64,000 bases of DNA. Source: Accumulibacter sp032229525 (GTDB lineage: Bacteria; Pseudomonadota; Gammaproteobacteria; Burkholderiales; Rhodocyclaceae). The stretch lies in NCBI RefSeq assembly GCF_032229525.1, contig NZ_JAVTWB010000090.1, positions 19,205 to 83,204 of the forward strand, written 5' to 3'. Position 1 is the stretch's first letter; every line of letters starts with the position of its first letter. Below are positions 18,155 through 26,686 of the stretch, piece by piece. The translations under genes and the position numbers were made by a program. A model generated the notes under the pieces. That model searched no databases. It was not told where the DNA came from and was given only the letters and a program-made list of their open reading frames with translations.

Positions 18155-21100
18155 TCAGAGCGCACCATTCTTCAGGCGCCGTTCGAGCTCTTCGACCGGC
18201 AAGGGGCGACTGAAAAGAAAGCCCTGGTACCCGTCGCAGTCGTGCGCATGGAGAAATTGGCGTTGCGCTTCGTTTTCCACGCCCTCGGCAATTACCTTCA
18301 GTCCCAGGCTGTGGCCCATGGTGACGATGGTCTGGGCGATTACCGCGTCGCTCTGGTTGTCAGGGAGACGGCTAACGAAGGCGCGGTCGATCTTGAGCTG
18401 GTCAAGGGGCAGGCGAGTCAGGTAGGAGAGCGAGGAATAGCCGGTGCCGAAGTCGTCCATCGAAAAGGTGACGCCCAGCTTCTTGATGGCAACCATCTTG
18501 GCTATCGTGTCGGCAACGTTGTCGAGCACCAGACTCTCGGTCAACTCGAGTTTCAGGCGGGCTGGTTCGGCAGCGCTGGAACTCAGAATCTCGCCGAGTT
18601 GTGCAACGAAATCGGCTTGACGGAACTGGCGCGCGCTGACATTGACCGCAATCTGCAGCTCACGAGTCCGCGCGTCGAGCGACCACGTCTGCAGTTGCGC
18701 GCATGCAGTTTCCAACACCCAGCGCCCGATCGGCACGATCAGTCCAGTGTCCTCGGCGAGCGGGACGAATCGGCCTGGCGGGATCTGCCCATGTTGCGGA
18801 TGCTGCCAGCGTAGTAGTGCTTCGGCGGCAAACACGCGGTGCAAAGCGTTGACCTGTGGCTGGTAATGCAGGACGAACTGCTGCCCTCGCAATGCCCGAT
18901 GCAAATCCTCTTCGAGTTGCCTCCGCTCGCTGGCCAGCGCGTTCATGCTGGTGGTAAAGAACTGCATGTTGTTGCGCCCGGCTGCTTTCGCGTGATACAT
19001 CGCTGCATCGGCATTGCGCATCAGAACCTCGACGCTCTCCCCGTCTCCAGGGAACGCAGCAATGCCGATGCTCGAGGTGGTGTGCAGGCTGTGCCCCGCG
19101 ATGTGATAGGTCTGCGACAGGGCATGGAGTATTTTGCCGGCCACGCGCTCGGCGGCGACCGCGCCGGCGCCGGTCAACACAACGACAAATTCATCACCGC
19201 CCAGCCGTGCCACGACATCGCTCTCGCGCACACTGGTGCGCAGCCGCTGCGAGACCGCCAGCAACAACTCGTCGCCGACGTGGTGACCAAGGGTATCGTT
19301 GATGTTCTTGAAGCGATCGAGATCGAGGAACATTACCGCCAGCCGACCGCTTTGGCCGTCCCGTCGCGCCGCAGCGAGCGCCTGATCCAAGCGGCCCTGC
19401 AGGTTGGCGCGGTTGGGCAGGTCGGTCAGAGTATCGAAATGCGCGAGGTGGCTGATCTTTTCTTCCGCGGCTTTGCGTTCGCTGATGTCGCGCCAGAGGG
19501 CATGCAGAATGACCTCGCCACCGAGGGTGATCGAAGTCAGTGTCACCTCGACCGGGACCGGCGAGCCGTCTGCCCGCAGGGGTGTCCACTCGAAGCGGTG
19601 GTAGCCGAAGCGACCAACGGCGGCGATCATGGCCGCCGCTTTCTCGTCTGACGGCTGTCCGTCGGGTTGGCAAGGGGGCGATATTTCGGCCGGGCTGCGG
19701 CCGAGAAGCTCGGCCTTGGAGCTGTATCCGAGCAGTTCCAGCGCAGCCGCGTTGCAGTCGATGAACTGTCCATCCTTGAGCAACAACAGGGGGTCCTTGG
19801 CATCTTCGAAGAGTCGGCGAAATGCCTCTTCGCTCTCGCGCAACGCCTGGTCCGCGCGCAGGCGCTCGGTGACGTCTTCCTTGACCGCCAGGTAATGTGT
19901 CACCTCACCGTGATCGCTGAAAACCGGCGAGATCGACGCGCTTTCCCAGAACAACTCGCCGTTCTTCCGGCGGTTGTGGAGAAGTCCGCTCCAGACCTTG
20001 CCATCGCTCAGGGTGTGCCACAGCTCGCGATAGGTTTCCGCAGGGGTTTCGCCGGACTTCAGGAAACCTGGGTCGCGGCCGATGGCTTCGGCGCGCGAGT
20101 AGCCGCTCCCGCGGGTAAAACTCGGGTTGACGTATTCGATCTCGCCCCGGCGGTTGGTGATGACGATCGCCACCGGGCTTTGTTCGATAGCCTGTCGCAG
20201 CCGCTGGGATTCCTCCTCTGCCTGGCGACGTTCAGAGACGTCGGCGAATACCCAGATGCTTCCTTCCTGCGGCTGGCAGGGGTCGATCGCGCGGCCAGTC
20301 AGGACTCCCCAGAACAGGCCTCCGTCCTTTCGCCTGAGCATCAATTCGGTAGTGAATTCACTGCCTGCGGCGACGACGGCGTAGGCTTCGGCGCCGACTT
20401 TCTCAAAGATCTCGCGCGACGCATAGAAGTTCTCTGACGACTGGCCGAGCAGTTCGCCTGGTTCATAGCCGAAAAGTTCTTCGAGACGGCGATTGCAGGA
20501 AACGACTCTGCGGCGTTTTAGGTGCACTATGCCGACCATCGCGTTGCCGAGCAGGGTTTGCATTTCCGCCAGCAGTTGGCGGTTGCGTTCCTCCATCTGC
20601 TGGCGCTCGCTGAGGTCTACCAGGACGTTGGCGATGATCGGCGCTTCGCCGGGCGCGTTGCGGACGACGAACAGCGTGTGGATGGTCGGAATCGTCCTGC
20701 CGTCGAGTGCTGATAGATTGATTTCGCCCGTCCACTGGCCCGCGTCAAATACGGCAGGAAGCACCTCCTGCTGCAATCTGTGCCAGTTCTCCGCGCTGTA
20801 GAAGCGATCAAACGAGTAGTCGCTGCAAGCCGCCTCCGCTGGCAAATCGAGTAGCCGGCGCAGGGCCGCGTTGGCATAGAGGAGCGTTCCGTCCGGATGC
20901 GCCATACCGATTCCCTGCCCGGCGTTGTCCACCAGGCGCTGGAATATCTCCAGCCGCTCGCCCTTGGCGCGGAGCCGGCGTTCACTGTCGACCAGGTCGG
21001 TGAGCACCTGCGCCTCGCGCTGCTCGCTGCGCCACAGGCGAAGCATCAGCCCGCAAAGAAGCGCGAGGAGCAGAAAGCCAGAAATACCGACTACCAGCGC

Positions 21101-21988
21101 GCGGGTCCGCCAGCCGGCCAGTACGTCGTCGCGGCTGACGCCGATAATGAAGTAGAAGGGATAGCGCTGCAGCCGGTGAAAGCTGTAGATACGCTCTATG
21201 CCGTCGCTCTGGGCGGCGAATTGCAGCGTTGCAGCTGTCTCGCCTGAGCTCATTCGCTGGCGAACCGGGTGTTGCGGCTTGAGTGGCTGGTTGACCTCGC
21301 TGGCTATATGCGGCCAGCGGACGACCAGCCGCTGGTCGTCGCTCCGCCGCAGGACGATCGAGCCCGTGCCGCCGAGATCGAGCGCGCGGAAAATCTCCTG
21401 ATAGCGGGCGAGATCAAGCACCGCGGTGACAATCCCGAGAAAGGCGCCGTGATCGTCCTGCAGGGCGCGCGCAACGATCAGGCTGGGCCGCTCCGTGGCG
21501 CGCGAAATGATGACTTCGGAAAAGACAGGTCCAAGCTGCGGCTTTTCGCGCAACATGCGGAAATAGTCCCGGTCGACCACCTTGATCTGAGGCGCGTTGC
21601 CCTGGTCCGAGCTATAGAGCAGATCGCCGCTGGCGTCGAAGATGCGCAGACCAGACAGTTCCTCGAAGTTGAGCAGGTAGGCATCGAGTTTGCCGTTTAT
21701 CGCGCCCGCGTACTCGACTGAAGCCTGCGGGTTCAGTGCCCGGGCCGGGGTGCTGCCGACCAGCGCCTGCAGAATGGCATCGGTGCGGCGGAGGGTGGCA
21801 TCGAGGCGGGTTTCAAAGATCGCGGCATAGTTACGCGTCGTCGTTTCGGCAGCGTGAATCTGCTCGCGATAGTTCAGCCAGAGCTGGTAGGTCAGAAGCT
21901 GCAGAACGACGAGTAGCAGAACGCCGAGGGCGATCAGCAGCGCCTTGCGTTGACTGCCGAGAGTGGCGAGTGGATTCACTGATGCCAT
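18155..21988 (-). CDS. Membrane PAS-GGDEF-EAL cyclic-di-GMP signalling protein
   Basis: A protein of 1277 aa from MASVNPLATLG, chosen because a longer frame would overlap the upstream MFS gene by 65 bases. Order: TM1 (about 16-36), a periplasmic Cache-like sensor (about 45-295, with YFRMLREKPQLGP), TM2 (about 305-325), about four PAS domains with PAC motifs, GGDEF (RLGGDEFVVVL) and EAL (EALLRWQHP, NVSAR, ELTES, DDFGTGYSSLSYL, GVENE). The GGDEF loop is intact and preceded by an RxxD I-site (RESD, five residues before GGDEF), so product inhibition is likely. The EAL catalytic residues also look intact. Net synthase or phosphodiesterase activity cannot be told from sequence. It follows the MFS gene by about 97 bases on the same strand. 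Confidence 0.93.
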   Translation of the reverse strand: MASVNPLATLGSQRKALLIALGVLLLVVLQLLTYQLWLNYREQIHAAETTTRNYAAIFETRLDATLRRTDAILQALVGSTPARALNPQASVEYAGAINGKLDAYLLNFEELSGLRIFDASGDLLYSSDQGNAPQIKVVDRDYFRMLREKPQLGPVFSEVIISRATERPSLIVARALQDDHGAFLGIVTAVLDLARYQEIFRALDLGGTGSIVLRRSDDQRLVVRWPHIASEVNQPLKPQHPVRQRMSSGETAATLQFAAQSDGIERIYSFHRLQRYPFYFIIGVSRDDVLAGWRTRALVVGISGFLLLALLCGLMLRLWRSEQREAQVLTDLVDSERRLRAKGERLEIFQRLVDNAGQGIGMAHPDGTLLYANAALRRLLDLPAEAACSDYSFDRFYSAENWHRLQQEVLPAVFDAGQWTGEINLSALDGRTIPTIHTLFVVRNAPGEAPIIANVLVDLSERQQMEERNRQLLAEMQTLLGNAMVGIVHLKRRRVVSCNRRLEELFGYEPGELLGQSSENFYASREIFEKVGAEAYAVVAAGSEFTTELMLRRKDGGLFWGVLTGRAIDPCQPQEGSIWVFADVSERRQAEEESQRLRQAIEQSPVAIVITNRRGEIEYVNPSFTRGSGYSRAEAIGRDPGFLKSGETPAETYRELWHTLSDGKVWSGLLHNRRKNGELFWESASISPVFSDHGEVTHYLAVKEDVTERLRADQALRESEEAFRRLFEDAKDPLLLLKDGQFIDCNAAALELLGYSSKAELLGRSPAEISPPCQPDGQPSDEKAAAMIAAVGRFGYHRFEWTPLRADGSPVPVEVTLTSITLGGEVILHALWRDISERKAAEEKISHLAHFDTLTDLPNRANLQGRLDQALAAARRDGQSGRLAVMFLDLDRFKNINDTLGHHVGDELLLAVSQRLRTSVRESDVVARLGGDEFVVVLTGAGAVAAERVAGKILHALSQTYHIAGHSLHTTSSIGIAAFPGDGESVEVLMRNADAAMYHAKAAGRNNMQFFTTSMNALASERRQLEEDLHRALRGQQFVLHYQPQVNALHRVFAAEALLRWQHPQHGQIPPGRFVPLAEDTGLIVPIGRWVLETACAQLQTWSLDARTRELQIAVNVSARQFRQADFVAQLGEILSSSAAEPARLKLELTESLVLDNVADTIAKMVAIKKLGVTFSMDDFGTGYSSLSYLTRLPLDQLKIDRAFVSRLPDNQSDAVIAQTIVTMGHSLGLKVIAEGVENEAQRQFLHAHDCDGYQGFLFSRPLPVEELERRLKNGAL

Positions 21989-22085
21989 CCGGCGATAGTG
22001 CAAGAGTTCGCCGACGAAGACAAGGAACCAGCGGCGCTGTCGCGGCTCGGGTCGAGTCGCGTTGTAGACGCGTGACGGCGTTGGC

Positions 22086-23303
22086 TCACGGCCGCACCGT
22101 TTCAGCTGGTCCAGAACCCAGTCTGCCGATCGCCCAGCGTCCGAAACCAACGCCGCCCGCTAGCGTCACGAAGCCGGCCGCCCATCCCGCATGGCTGGCG
22201 CGGCCGTAGGCGTCCAGTGCCACGCCAAAAGCGACCGGACCAACGAAGCCGCCGGCGAAGCCGATTGACGAGTACAGGGCGAGCGCCGTACCGCGCCTGT
22301 CGGGAGGCGTCTCGGTAAGCAGGCCAGCGGTCAAGGCAGCTGAATCGAGGTTCATGCTCGCCGCGTAGACGAGGATCAATGGCACCAGCAGATCGCTGGA
22401 CTGGCCACCCGAGAAGCCGACAAGCAGCGCCAGCGCGAACGACAAGGGCATGACGGTTTTCAGCCAACGAATGCGTCCCCAGCGCTGCGCGCCTTCGTTG
22501 CCGAGAATGCTGGCGGGCACCGCGAGGAAGGTTGCCAGGGCGGCAATCAGTCCTGGCATGCTGGTCAATCGATCCGGTGCGTTGGCGTGAGTCCAGGCAA
22601 GGTAGGCCACCAGCCAGCTGCGAAAGCCGAAGAGCTCCCAGTTGTGACCGAAGTAAGCGCCGCAGAAAGCCAGGATGCGTCGGTCGCGCAAGACGCTCCG
22701 CCAGCGGTCGTGCCGGACCTCGGTTCTGGCGGTCATCTCGCCCGCTGAAATACCTCTCCAGACGAGTAATACGGCCAGCGCTGCACATGCCGCAGCGACG
22801 GCGAACAGCCGGGGCCACGACAGGAAACTTTGCAAGAGTTCGATCCAGAAGTATGACAAGCCCGCGCCGACGCCAAAGGTGGCGGTATAGAACGCTGTGC
22901 CGCGCGACTGTGCGGCTGCCGGCAGCCGGTCCGTGAGCGCCTTGAGACCCGGCATATAGGTTCCGGCAAGGGCCAGGCCGGCCAGCCACCACCAGAGCAG
23001 GGCTCCGGCAAAACTATTGGCACAAGTTGCGAAGCCTGCCAGGGCCGCCCCGCTCAAGGCGGCGCTGGCAATGTAGACGCGGCGCGCGTCAATGCGATCG
23101 GTGATGCCGACGAGGACCGGTACGGCGACGATGTAGCCGAGGAAGAAGACGCCGCCGAGCCAACCTGCTTCGGTGGCGGACAAGGACCACTGTTCCGACA
23201 GCTGTGGCAACAGCGACGGAACCAGCGCAAAGCCGGCCATCGAAGCGGTTTCAGCGCCACAAAAGATGGCCACCAGCGTCACCGATGAGCGTGCGGTGGT
23301 CAT
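22086..23303 (-). CDS. Major facilitator superfamily transporter
   Basis: A protein of 405 aa with about 12 predicted hydrophobic segments, including GGVFFLGYIVAVPVLVGITDRIDARR with the MFS motif-A-like loop after TM2, and a long basic loop in the middle (TARTEVRHDRWRSVLRDRR). It moves a small solute across the inner membrane; the substrate is unknown. It sits immediately downstream of the LON-domain gene (8 bases) and upstream of the c-di-GMP protein, in the same leftward run. Nothing in the neighbourhood specifies the substrate. Confidence 0.85.
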   Translation of the reverse strand: MTTARSSVTLVAIFCGAETASMAGFALVPSLLPQLSEQWSLSATEAGWLGGVFFLGYIVAVPVLVGITDRIDARRVYIASAALSGAALAGFATCANSFAGALLWWWLAGLALAGTYMPGLKALTDRLPAAAQSRGTAFYTATFGVGAGLSYFWIELLQSFLSWPRLFAVAAACAALAVLLVWRGISAGEMTARTEVRHDRWRSVLRDRRILAFCGAYFGHNWELFGFRSWLVAYLAWTHANAPDRLTSMPGLIAALATFLAVPASILGNEGAQRWGRIRWLKTVMPLSFALALLVGFSGGQSSDLLVPLILVYAASMNLDSAALTAGLLTETPPDRRGTALALYSSIGFAGGFVGPVAFGVALDAYGRASHAGWAAGFVTLAGGVGFGRWAIGRLGSGPAETVRP

Positions 23304-23311
23304 TGCCGCGC

Positions 23312-23929
23312 TTAGAGGATCAGCCTGCGTTGCGACAGATAGCTCGCCAGGGCTTCCAGTCGCACGGCCGGATCATCGAGTTCAAGCAGTTTCTGGCGGG
23401 ATTTCGCATCCAGTGGCAGGCGCTCGCTCAAGCGATAGCCGACCCAACTGGCGTCGTCGAAGGCATGCGGTTTCGCTATTGCCTCGCGAGTGCTGTCGTT
23501 GGCCATCCTTTGCAGCAGCGAGCCCAGCCCTGCCAGTGCTGGTGGCAGCGATTGCCGTTCGCTCTCGCCAAACAGCTCTACCTCTGCGCGCAGCAAGCCG
23601 CCAGGCGTAACGGTCCGGGTCTTGATCCGGAAACGGTGCCCGCCGCGCACTTCCAGCAACATGATGCCGAGTTGTGGCATGTCGACCTTGACCATGTGCG
23701 CCAGGGTGCCGACCGGGTACGGCTCTGCCGGCGCGCCGACTTCGTGGCCGCTGGCGATCAGACAGACGCCAAAGGCAGACTGGTTTCGCATGCAGGCTGC
23801 GACCATGTCGAGATAACGCTGCTCGAAAACCTTGAGCGCCAGTTCACCACCCGGGAACAACACCGCGCCGAGCGGGAAAAGCGGGATCTCCAGTGTTTGC
23901 CGTCCGTTGGCAATATCAGCCGGGATCAT
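23312..23929 (-). CDS. LON substrate-binding domain protein (LonB-like, no protease domain)
   Basis: A protein of 205 aa that begins EIPLFPLGAVLFPGGELALKVFEQRYLDM, split here as IPLFPLGAVLFPG and LKVFEQRYLDM, the hallmark of the Lon N-terminal domain. Neither the AAA nor the Ser-Lys protease domain of Lon is present, and the length is typical of stand-alone versions (190-210 aa). A role in binding unfolded substrates is presumed from the domain; stand-alone members have no settled function. It overlaps the ubiX coding end by 14 bases, so the two are translationally linked. Confidence 0.88.
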   Translation of the reverse strand: MIPADIANGRQTLEIPLFPLGAVLFPGGELALKVFEQRYLDMVAACMRNQSAFGVCLIASGHEVGAPAEPYPVGTLAHMVKVDMPQLGIMLLEVRGGHRFRIKTRTVTPGGLLRAEVELFGESERQSLPPALAGLGSLLQRMANDSTREAIAKPHAFDDASWVGYRLSERLPLDAKSRQKLLELDDPAVRLEALASYLSQRRLIL

Positions 23930-24542
23930 TGGCGTGCCCCGGCTCGCCCCAGCGCGGCATCAGCGTATGCGGCACCCGCAGTTGATCGAGAATGCGGGCG
24001 ACGACAAAATCAACGATGTCCTCGACGCGTTGTGGATGGTGATAAAACCCCGGGTTGGGCGGCAGGATCACCGCTCCGGCACGCGACAGCCGCAACATGT
24101 TTTCGAGATGGATGGTCGACAGGGGCGTTTCACGGGGCACCAGGATCAGCAGGCGGCGCTCTTTGAGGACGACGTCGGCCGCTCGTTCGATCAGCTTGCT
24201 CGCCAGGCCCTGGGCAATGGCCGCCAGGGTGCCCATCGAGCATGGGCAGACGACCATCGCATGCGGCGGGTTGGAACCGCTGGCGACCGGCGCAAACCAT
24301 TCCTCGCGGCCGTAAACCCGAAGCGTGCCGGGCAAGGTGCGGTAGCGCTCGCGCAGAGCAGCTTGCGTATCGCTGGCGCGCGTTGGCAGGTCGAGCGCCA
24401 TTTCCTGCCTGGCGACGATTTGCGCCGCCTGCGAGTAGAGGAGCTGAACCCGGCAGCCGGCTGTCAGCAGGCATTCCAGCAGGCGTATGCCGTAGGGCAT
24501 GCCGGAGGCGCCGGTGAAGGCCAGGCAGACGGTTTCAGGCAT
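23916..24542 (-). CDS. ubiX: Flavin prenyltransferase
   Basis: A protein of 208 aa starting at MPETVCLAFTGASG; a longer frame back to 24596 lies inside the upstream gene. UbiX attaches dimethylallyl phosphate to FMN, making the prenylated FMN cofactor used by UbiD decarboxylases in ubiquinone synthesis. Family marks: TGASGMPYGIRLLE near the N-terminus, CPCSMGTLAAIAQGLA, RRLLILVPRETPLSTIHLENM, and PGFYHHP. The start overlaps the upstream Gx transporter gene by 8 bases, and its end overlaps the LON-domain gene, so all three form one operon. No ubiD lies in this window. Confidence 0.93.
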   Translation of the reverse strand: MPETVCLAFTGASGMPYGIRLLECLLTAGCRVQLLYSQAAQIVARQEMALDLPTRASDTQAALRERYRTLPGTLRVYGREEWFAPVASGSNPPHAMVVCPCSMGTLAAIAQGLASKLIERAADVVLKERRLLILVPRETPLSTIHLENMLRLSRAGAVILPPNPGFYHHPQRVEDIVDFVVARILDQLRVPHTLMPRWGEPGHANDPG

Positions 24543-25086
24543 GTTCTTCGACCTCGGACGGGTTGGGTGGCAACTCCTGCAGCAGGCGGGCGGCAAGCAG
24601 GCCGTTGATGATACCGAAAGTGAGCGCAGCGACAGCGAAGAAAGGTATCAGCAGGAACAGGCCGTTATGGGGAATCAGCCACAGCCTCGCCAGAACCAGC
24701 TGGCCTCCGATATGGGCGAAAGCCGCCAGGATGCTCCAGCTCACCGGCCCGAACCAGCGCTTCGGCAGGCGAATGGCGAGGGCCAGCGTGAGCAGGCTGA
24801 ACAGCGCACCAGTAAGGCTCATGAAGAAGCCGGGTGAGAGAAAGTAGCCGAGCAGCAGGCCGCCGGCAAAGACCCGCAGGCCGCTGACCCAGGCTGCTGC
24901 GCCCCAGCCGTAGCGCGCCAGGACGATCAGGGTGACGATATTGGCCAGCCCGGGTTTGACTCCTGGCAGGGGCAGCGGGATCGCGGCGTCGATCAACGAC
25001 AGTCCGATGGCGGCTGCCGCCAGCTGGGCGATGCGATGGTCTTCAGGCGTTGTTTTGAGCTGTACGATGCGCTTGCTAGCGGGCAT
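24535..25086 (-). CDS. Gx transporter family membrane protein (heptaprenyl diphosphate synthase component I-like)
   Basis: A protein of 183 aa, almost entirely hydrophobic, with about five transmembrane segments and the family's Gly-rich motif around LPGVKPGLANIVTLI and LARYGWGAA. The Pfam family carries an old name (heptaprenyl diphosphate synthase component I) but these are integral membrane proteins, often found near electron-transport or flavin-modification genes. Here the partner is ubiX, which overlaps it by 8 bases; a link to prenyl or quinone metabolism is possible but inferred. The N-terminal 18 residues are hydrophilic. Confidence 0.75.
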   Translation of the reverse strand: MPASKRIVQLKTTPEDHRIAQLAAAAIGLSLIDAAIPLPLPGVKPGLANIVTLIVLARYGWGAAAWVSGLRVFAGGLLLGYFLSPGFFMSLTGALFSLLTLALAIRLPKRWFGPVSWSILAAFAHIGGQLVLARLWLIPHNGLFLLIPFFAVAALTFGIINGLLAARLLQELPPNPSEVEEHA

Positions 25087-25210
25087 CTGGTTCAGCTTTG
25101 CCGTAGGCAGCCAAGGAAGCGCGCGTCGGGTGCTTGTCGGCGGGCTGGTGTCCGACGGACCGGGCGGCCATCGCGCGCGGCAGCATTGGCGAGCAAGCTT
25201 TGTACAGGGC

Positions 25211-25894
25211 TCAGATCAGTCGTACCGTCAGTTCGCCGACACCGGTCACGCCTGCTTCGAGGACGTCGCCACGCACTATCTTCGACACCCCGGCCGGTGT
25301 CCCGGTGAAGATCAGGTCGCCCGGTGCGAGAGCGACGTAGGTCGACAGCTTGGCGATCACCTCGGCGACTTTCCACGACATCTGCTCGAGATCACCATGC
25401 TGTCGTGGCTGGCCATTGACCTTGAGCCAGATCGTACCGCGGGCTGGATGGCCGACGCTTGAAACGGGTTGGATCGCAGTGATCGGCGCGCTGTGATCGA
25501 AGCCCTTGCCCATGTCCCACGGCTGGCCCTTCTCCTTCGCCGCCAGCTGCAGATCACGTCTGGTCAGATCGAGGCCGACGGCGTAACCGTAGACCCACTC
25601 GAGCGCCCGCGAGGGCTCGACATCAGCGCCACCGCCAGTCAGGGCGACAACCAGCTCGACCTCGTGCTGCAGGTTGCTGGTCGCCGGTGGAAAAGGTACG
25701 TCGCCGCCGCCGGGAACCAGCGCGTCGGTCGGTTTGCTGAAGAAGAACGGCGGATTGCGACCGTCAGCGCCCATTTCGGCTGCGTGATCGGCGTAGTTTT
25801 GTCCGACACAGTAGACGCGGCGAACCGGGAAGCTTGCGTCACTACCGGCGACGGGAAGGCTCACCGGTGGGGCGGGCGGAAAGACGTAGCGCAT
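25211..25894 (-). CDS. Fumarylacetoacetate hydrolase family protein (acylpyruvase / fumarylpyruvate hydrolase-like)
   Basis: A protein of 227 aa with the FAH-family core: YCVGQNYADHAAEMG, the metal-binding HEVELVVAL strand with its two Glu, GLDLTRRDLQ with Asp, and TGTPAGVSKI near the C-terminus. Members hydrolyse C-C bonds in beta-diketo acids or decarboxylate oxaloacetate. The length matches short FAHD1-like members, and fumarylpyruvate hydrolase is a plausible alternative. It lies 24 bases after the Nif3-like gene on the same strand, while 124 bases separate it from the Gx transporter gene. No gentisate or aromatic-ring operon is nearby, so the substrate is unknown. Confidence 0.88.
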   Translation of the reverse strand: MRYVFPPAPPVSLPVAGSDASFPVRRVYCVGQNYADHAAEMGADGRNPPFFFSKPTDALVPGGGDVPFPPATSNLQHEVELVVALTGGGADVEPSRALEWVYGYAVGLDLTRRDLQLAAKEKGQPWDMGKGFDHSAPITAIQPVSSVGHPARGTIWLKVNGQPRQHGDLEQMSWKVAEVIAKLSTYVALAPGDLIFTGTPAGVSKIVRGDVLEAGVTGVGELTVRLI

Positions 25895-25918
25895 GATTGC
25901 TCCTTGTGGTTGAGGGCT

Positions 25919-26665
25919 TCAGACCGGATTGTCGATGTCGACGAACTGACAATCGAGGCCGAAACGTTGGCCCAGGTGTTGGGCGAGTGCCTGCACGCCA
26001 TAGCGTTCGCTGGCGTGGTGACCGGCGGCCAGGTAGGCGACGCCGGATTCACGCGCCAGATGTACGGTCTGCTCCGAGATTTCGCCGCTCAGGTAGAGGT
26101 CGACGCCGAGCGCGATGGCCTCCTCGAACAGGCCCTGCGCGCCACCGGAGCACCAGCCGACGCGGTTCACCAGACGTTCGCCGTCGCCGATGGCCAGGGG
26201 TGCACGCTGCAATTCCACGGCCACTCGTTCGGTAAGCGCCGCCAGGGTCAGCGGGGTCTCCAGGCGCCCCAGCCAGCCGACATCCTGCTCGCCAAAGCGA
26301 CCGTCGGCAAGCCAGCCGAGCCGCCTGGCCAACTGCGCGTTGTTGCCGAATTCGCTGTGGCTGTCGAGAGGCAAGTGGTAAGCGATGAGGTTGATGTCGT
26401 ATCGCAGCAGGGTCTGCAGGCGCGCCTTGCGGATGCCCGTAACGCGGCCGTCCTCGCCGCGCCAGAACCAGCCGTGATGAACCAGGATGGTGTCGGCATC
26501 GCGCGCCACTGCCGCATCGAGCAAGGCCTGGCTGGCCGTCACTCCGGCGACCAGGCGGCGGACCTCAGGGCGTCCTTCCACTTGCAGGCCGTTTGGGCAA
26601 TAATCCCGAAAGCGACCTGCGTCCAGGAGGTTGTCCAGGTAGCGTGTCAATTCTTCGCGTTTCAT
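25919..26665 (-). CDS. Nif3-like dinuclear metal centre protein (YbgI family)
   Basis: A protein of 248 aa. The metal ligands are visible: ILVHHGWFW, the YHLPLDSH block, and the C-terminal AAGHHASERYG. Length and spacing match YbgI (GTP cyclohydrolase 1 type 2-like) proteins, which form hexameric toroids; the reaction is not settled. It is the first gene of a leftward run and is divergent from the DegS-like protease gene with only 21 bases between start codons, so both promoters must lie inside the coding region of the opposite gene or the spacing must imply overlap. Confidence 0.9.
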   Translation of the reverse strand: MKREELTRYLDNLLDAGRFRDYCPNGLQVEGRPEVRRLVAGVTASQALLDAAVARDADTILVHHGWFWRGEDGRVTGIRKARLQTLLRYDINLIAYHLPLDSHSEFGNNAQLARRLGWLADGRFGEQDVGWLGRLETPLTLAALTERVAVELQRAPLAIGDGERLVNRVGWCSGGAQGLFEEAIALGVDLYLSGEISEQTVHLARESGVAYLAAGHHASERYGVQALAQHLGQRFGLDCQFVDIDNPV

Positions 26666-26686
26666 TCACTGGCTCCGGTTTTGCCC

